Origin: Flavobacteriaceae bacterium
GTDB taxonomy: Bacteria > Bacteroidota > Bacteroidia > Flavobacteriales > Flavobacteriaceae
DNA: 16,561 nt
Direction: 5' to 3'
NCBI GenBank assembly: GCA_013214275.1
Contig: JABSPP010000002.1
Location: 1 to 16,561, forward strand
Below, piece after piece: positions 13,726 to 16,561 of the stretch (positions within the stretch are counted from its first letter, which is position 1; each line of letters begins with the position of its first letter). A program made the position numbers and the translations under genes. The notes beneath the pieces were generated by a model. The model was given only the letters and a program-made list of their open reading frames with translations, did no database searches and was not told where the DNA came from.

Positions 13726-15639
13726 CTATTTTACTTCCTCAAAGTCCACATCTTCTACATTGTCGCTTTCTCCTTCTGCACTTGCTCCACCTTGTGACTG
13801 ACCTTGTTCTGTACCTGCGGCACCCGCTTGCGCTTCTTGTTGTGCTTTGTACATTTCTTCAGAAGCAACTTTCCAAGCCTCGTTAATCTTTTCCATGGCA
13901 GCATCAATTTGTGCAATGTCTTTAGACTCGTGCGCTTTTTTCAGTGCTTCTAAAGCGGCTTCAATAGGCTCTTTTTTATCTGCAGATAGCTTATCTCCAA
14001 ACTCTTTAAGTTGTTTTTCTGTCTGGAAAATCATAGAATCAGCTCTATTAATTTTATCCGCTGTTTCTTTGGCCGCTTTATCAGCATCAGCATTTGCTTC
14101 AGCTTCAGCTTTCATCTTTTCTATTTCTTCCTCAGACAGTCCAGAAGAAGCTTCAATTCTAATTTCTTGTGATTTATTAGTGGCTTTGTCTAACGCAGAT
14201 ACCTTAATAATTCCGTTCGCGTCAATATCAAATGTTACTTCGATCTGAGGCACTCCCCTTCCTGCTGGTGGGATGCCATCTAAATGAAAACGACCTATAG
14301 TCTTGTTATCAGCAGCCATTGCTCTCTCTCCTTGTAATACGTGAATTTCTACAGAAGGTTGGTTGTCAACGGCCGTAGAGAACACTTGAGATTTTTTTGT
14401 TGGAATGGTTGTATTTGCATCAATTAATTTGGTAAATACGTTCCCCATAGTTTCAATCCCTAGTGACAACGGTGTAACATCCAATAGAAGAACGTCTTTC
14501 ACATCTCCCGTTAGTACTCCTCCTTGAATTGCTGCACCTAGAGAAACCACTTCATCAGGATTTACACCCTTACTAGGAGCTTTCCCAAAGAACTTTTCTA
14601 CTGCTTCTTGAATCGCAGGAATTCGAGTTGAACCTCCTACTAAGATAATCTCGTCAATATCGGAAGTTGACAGATCAGCAGATTTTAGAGCAGTTCTACA
14701 AGGCTCGATGGTTCTTTTTACAAGATCATCAATTAGCTGCTCAAACTTTGCTCTAGATAAAGATCTAACCAAGTGTTTAGGTCCACTAGCCGTTGCTGTA
14801 ATATATGGAAGATTAATTTCTGTAGAAGTAGAGCTAGACAATTCAATCTTTGCTTTTTCAGCAGCTTCTTTCAAGCGCTGTAATGCCATTGGATCTTTTT
14901 TCAAATCCATATTCTCTTCTGCTTTAAACTCATCTGCTAGCCAGTTAATGATTTTTTCGTCCACATCATCACCTCCTAAGTGCGTATCTCCGTCAGTCGC
15001 TAAAACTTCAAACACTCCATCACCCAATTCCAAGATAGATACATCGTGAGTTCCACCTCCAAAATCAAATACAACAATTTTTTTATCATCGTTAGCCTTA
15101 TCTAATCCGTAAGCCAGCGCCGCTGCTGTAGGCTCATTAATGATTCTGCTCACTTTTAACCCAGCAATCTCCCCTGCCTCTTTGGTAGCTTGCCTTTGCG
15201 CATCGTTAAAGTACGCAGGTACCGTGACCACAGCTTCAGAAACATCTTGACCCAGATAGTCTTCTGCTGTTTTTTTCATTTTTTGTAATACCATTGCAGA
15301 AATTTCTTGAGGTGTGTATAAACGACCGTCAATATCTACTCTTGGGGTATTATTGTCACCTTTAACTACTTTGTAAGGGACTCTTTCTGCTTCTTTACTA
15401 GACTCAGAAAATTTATTTCCCATAAAACGCTTAATCGAATAAATTGTTTTTGTTGGGTTGGTTACTGCTTGACGTTTAGCAGGATCCCCCACTTTTCGTT
15501 CACCACCTTCTACAAAAGCTACAATAGAAGGAGTTGTTCTTTTACCTTCTGCATTAGGGATCACTACAGGCTCATTACCTTCCATTACTGAAACACACGA
15601 GTTGGTAGTTCCTAAATCAATTCCTATAATCTTACTCAT
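13726..15639 (-). CDS. dnaK: Molecular chaperone DnaK (Hsp70)
   Basis: DnaK folds and protects proteins in an ATP cycle driven by DnaJ and GrpE. The 637-residue protein has the nucleotide-binding domain with IGIDLGTTNSCV (5-16), the INEPTAAALAYGLD segment (167-180), FDFGGGTHDVS (191-201; Phe is more common than His here) and LVGGSTRIPA (333-342). The interdomain linker is VLLLDVTPLSLG (383-394), followed by the beta substrate domain and helical lid. The C-terminal tail is Gly/Ala/Gln-rich and ends in DVDFEEVK, the usual acidic Hsp70 end. The start ATG gives MSKIIGIDLGTTN. It is alone: grpE and dnaJ are not adjacent. It has a strong terminator and a long upstream region with candidate regulatory sites. 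Confidence 0.98.
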   Translation of the reverse strand: MSKIIGIDLGTTNSCVSVMEGNEPVVIPNAEGKRTTPSIVAFVEGGERKVGDPAKRQAVTNPTKTIYSIKRFMGNKFSESSKEAERVPYKVVKGDNNTPRVDIDGRLYTPQEISAMVLQKMKKTAEDYLGQDVSEAVVTVPAYFNDAQRQATKEAGEIAGLKVSRIINEPTAAALAYGLDKANDDKKIVVFDFGGGTHDVSILELGDGVFEVLATDGDTHLGGDDVDEKIINWLADEFKAEENMDLKKDPMALQRLKEAAEKAKIELSSSTSTEINLPYITATASGPKHLVRSLSRAKFEQLIDDLVKRTIEPCRTALKSADLSTSDIDEIILVGGSTRIPAIQEAVEKFFGKAPSKGVNPDEVVSLGAAIQGGVLTGDVKDVLLLDVTPLSLGIETMGNVFTKLIDANTTIPTKKSQVFSTAVDNQPSVEIHVLQGERAMAADNKTIGRFHLDGIPPAGRGVPQIEVTFDIDANGIIKVSALDKATNKSQEIRIEASSGLSEEEIEKMKAEAEANADADKAAKETADKINRADSMIFQTEKQLKEFGDKLSADKKEPIEAALEALKKAHESKDIAQIDAAMEKINEAWKVASEEMYKAQQEAQAGAAGTEQGQSQGGASAEGESDNVEDVDFEEVK

Positions 15640-15691
15640 AATGGTTATTTATATTTTAATTTGTTGTCTAATTTTAACTTTTCTATGTTGG

Positions 15692-15773
15692 ACAACATGT
15701 ATGCCATTGGTCAATTTCCCGAAGATTGTCAGTATTTTAAAAATCTTTTCTTGTTTAGTATGACAGATTGACA
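15692..15773 (-). promoter_or_regulatory. Candidate dnaK control region: TGTCA words plus sigma-54-like element
   Basis: On the minus strand, TGTCA-ATC-TGTCA (15773-15761) forms a tight direct repeat, and an inverted word TGACA lies at 15731-15727. Nearer the gene, TGGCATACATGTTGT (15706-15692) resembles the -24/-12 pattern TGGCAC-N5-TTGC with correct GG-to-TG spacing but T instead of the final C. A dyad ATGTTG-GA-CAACAT (15685-15698) overlaps it. No good TAnnTTTG box is seen here. The role is inferred. Confidence 0.3.
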
Positions 15774-15826
15774 TTTAAAAGGCTCGCTTAATGTAATTTC
15801 TTCACTTTCCTCAAATCGATTTTAGT

Positions 15827-15834
15827 TATATTTG
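15827..15834 (+). promoter_or_regulatory. -7 box for the DUF2853 gene
   Basis: TATATTTG matches TAnnTTTG exactly and ends 29 bases before the ATG. The best upstream candidate is TTTC at 15806-15809, with a 17-base spacer, which is weak. Confidence 0.5.
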
Positions 15835-15863
15835 ACCTTAATACATGAAAACAACTTTGATAA

Positions 15864-16199
15864 ATGAGTAAAGTCGATCAGAAAATCACCTTTTATAAAG
15901 AGGTCATGGATAACATGGCAATATCTTATGAAGATGAACTATTCGATAAAATTACTCGAGGACTTGGTCCGTCTATATTCAAACGTGACGCTGCCTCTGT
16001 ATCAACTTCAGATCCATCTGAATTACTGACGGTGAAACAAAATTTCTTAATGAAAAAATTGGGGTTAGAGGATGGAGCGTATCTAGATGATGCGATTGCT
16101 GCTGTTGCTAACAAGATGGGAAGGACAAACCGAGTAAAATACCGTGCTATTTTCTATTATTTGCTAGTCAAAGAGTTAGGTCAAGAATCCAAGATATGA
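15864..16199 (+). CDS. DUF2853 family protein
   Basis: This 111-residue soluble protein matches, from memory, the DUF2853 family by its conserved segments RGLGPSIFKRDAASVSTSD (32-50), LLTVKQNFLMKKLGL (54-68) and NRVKYRAIFYYLLVKELG (89-106). It is predicted to be mostly helical, with no signal peptide, membrane helix or metal motif. The family has no established biochemical function, so none is proposed. The start ATG (MSKVDQKITFYKEVM) fits the family length of about 105-115 residues. The gene is divergent from dnaK, sharing a 224-base intergenic region, and has its own -7 box. Co-regulation with dnaK is possible but not shown. Confidence 0.75.
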   Translation: MSKVDQKITFYKEVMDNMAISYEDELFDKITRGLGPSIFKRDAASVSTSDPSELLTVKQNFLMKKLGLEDGAYLDDAIAAVANKMGRTNRVKYRAIFYYLLVKELGQESKI

Positions 16200-16458
16200 G
16201 TCTCTCTTTCTCTTACAAGCGGTATTACTACAGAAAATTACTTGTGGGCATTACATGACCATTTTAGCTAAACTCAAAACTATATGTACTTTCACTCATA
16301 CAGGTTGAATACCTTCACTTTGGGTATCAACTAAATTGAGTGTCGCTAAAAATAATACTTCTGTTATTTTTATCATGTGGTTTTAGATACATATCACAGC
16401 ACTTTTTATCGTTTAGACAGTACCTGTATTTTATAAGAAAAATTAAAATTACGCTTAC
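16200..16458. other. AT-rich intergenic region after DUF2853
   Basis: No gene is seen. It contains two weak hairpins: TTGAATACC with GGTATCAA (16305-16330, one bulged base) and AAAAATAA with TTATTTTT (16348-16371). Neither has a clear T run on the plus strand, so the DUF2853 transcript end is not certain. Confidence 0.4.
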
Positions 16459-16495
16459 AAAAAAACCCATGGATCTCAAAATCAAGATCCATGGG
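16459..16495 (-). terminator. Intrinsic terminator of a minus-strand gene at the right edge
   Basis: An 11-bp perfect stem (CCCATGGATCT with AGATCCATGGG) surrounds an 8-base loop (16477-16484) and is followed on the minus strand by seven T (16465-16459). It implies a minus-strand gene ending just to the right. Confidence 0.88.
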
Positions 16496-16519
16496 ATTTA
16501 TTTAGGTAATCTGAAGTGA

Positions 16520-16561
16520 TTAGTCTTTAGAACTTTGTACGGCTAGATTGTAAACAACCAA
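16520..16561 (-). CDS. 3' end of an unidentified gene, cut by window edge
   Basis: Reading the minus strand from the last base, one frame is open for 13 codons (LVVYNLAVQSSKD) and stops at TAA (16522-16520), 25 bases before the strong terminator; the other two frames stop at or before codon 11. The position and the terminator support a genuine C-terminus. The 13 residues are too few to name a family. Confidence 0.45.
   Translation of the reverse strand: MVVYNLAVQSSKD

Noticed and set aside
13847..15049. Plus-strand open frames inside dnaK
   Set aside because: They are Ser/Ala-rich antisense shadows of the dnaK codons.

Overview
The window looks like chromosomal core DNA of a Bacteroidota bacterium, most likely a member of the Flavobacteriaceae. 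The evidence is an AT-rich composition, promoters of the Bacteroidetes type (TTTG, about 19-20 bases, then TAnnTTTG), the absence of strong Shine-Dalgarno sequences, a long-form amidophosphoribosyltransferase, a DnaG primase without zinc ligands and a fused LPLAT-GNAT acyltransferase. No insertion sequence, prophage, CRISPR array, tRNA or rRNA was seen.

Layout. (1) 1-3865, metabolism and stress: the 3' two thirds of a purF-type gene, a strong bidirectional terminator, a convergent Mn-type superoxide dismutase, class I fructose-1,6-bisphosphatase, and a divergently transcribed SSAT-like GNAT acetyltransferase. (2) 4006-7515: a monofunctional aspartate kinase starting with GTG, a two-domain acyltransferase resembling the OlsF family of amino-acid lipid synthases, and a small four-helix membrane protein of the phage-holin-4 family. 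(3) 7537-11027, protein quality control: trigger factor, ClpP and ClpX in the conserved order tig-clpP-clpX. (4) 11028-13725: DNA primase dnaG, flanked by two 85-bp near-identical repeats in inverted orientation. (5) 13639-16561: dnaK on the minus strand with a textbook terminator, a divergent DUF2853 gene, and the last codons of an unidentified minus-strand gene with its own terminator.

How the genes fit together. Trigger factor and DnaK are the two main nascent-chain chaperones, and ClpX with ClpP forms the ATP-dependent protease, so four proteostasis genes lie within about 8 kb with primase between them. The other genes are housekeeping metabolism: purine synthesis, gluconeogenesis, aspartate-family amino acids, membrane lipids and superoxide defence.

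I see no clear undescribed multi-gene system. The most interesting signals are the inverted 85-bp repeats around dnaG (each 3' of clpX or dnaK in the same element orientation, and each lying in an open frame of identical register), the primase lacking zinc ligands, a TGTCA-word array with a sigma-54-like site upstream of dnaK, and the unusual H-x5-D motif in the OlsF-like enzyme.
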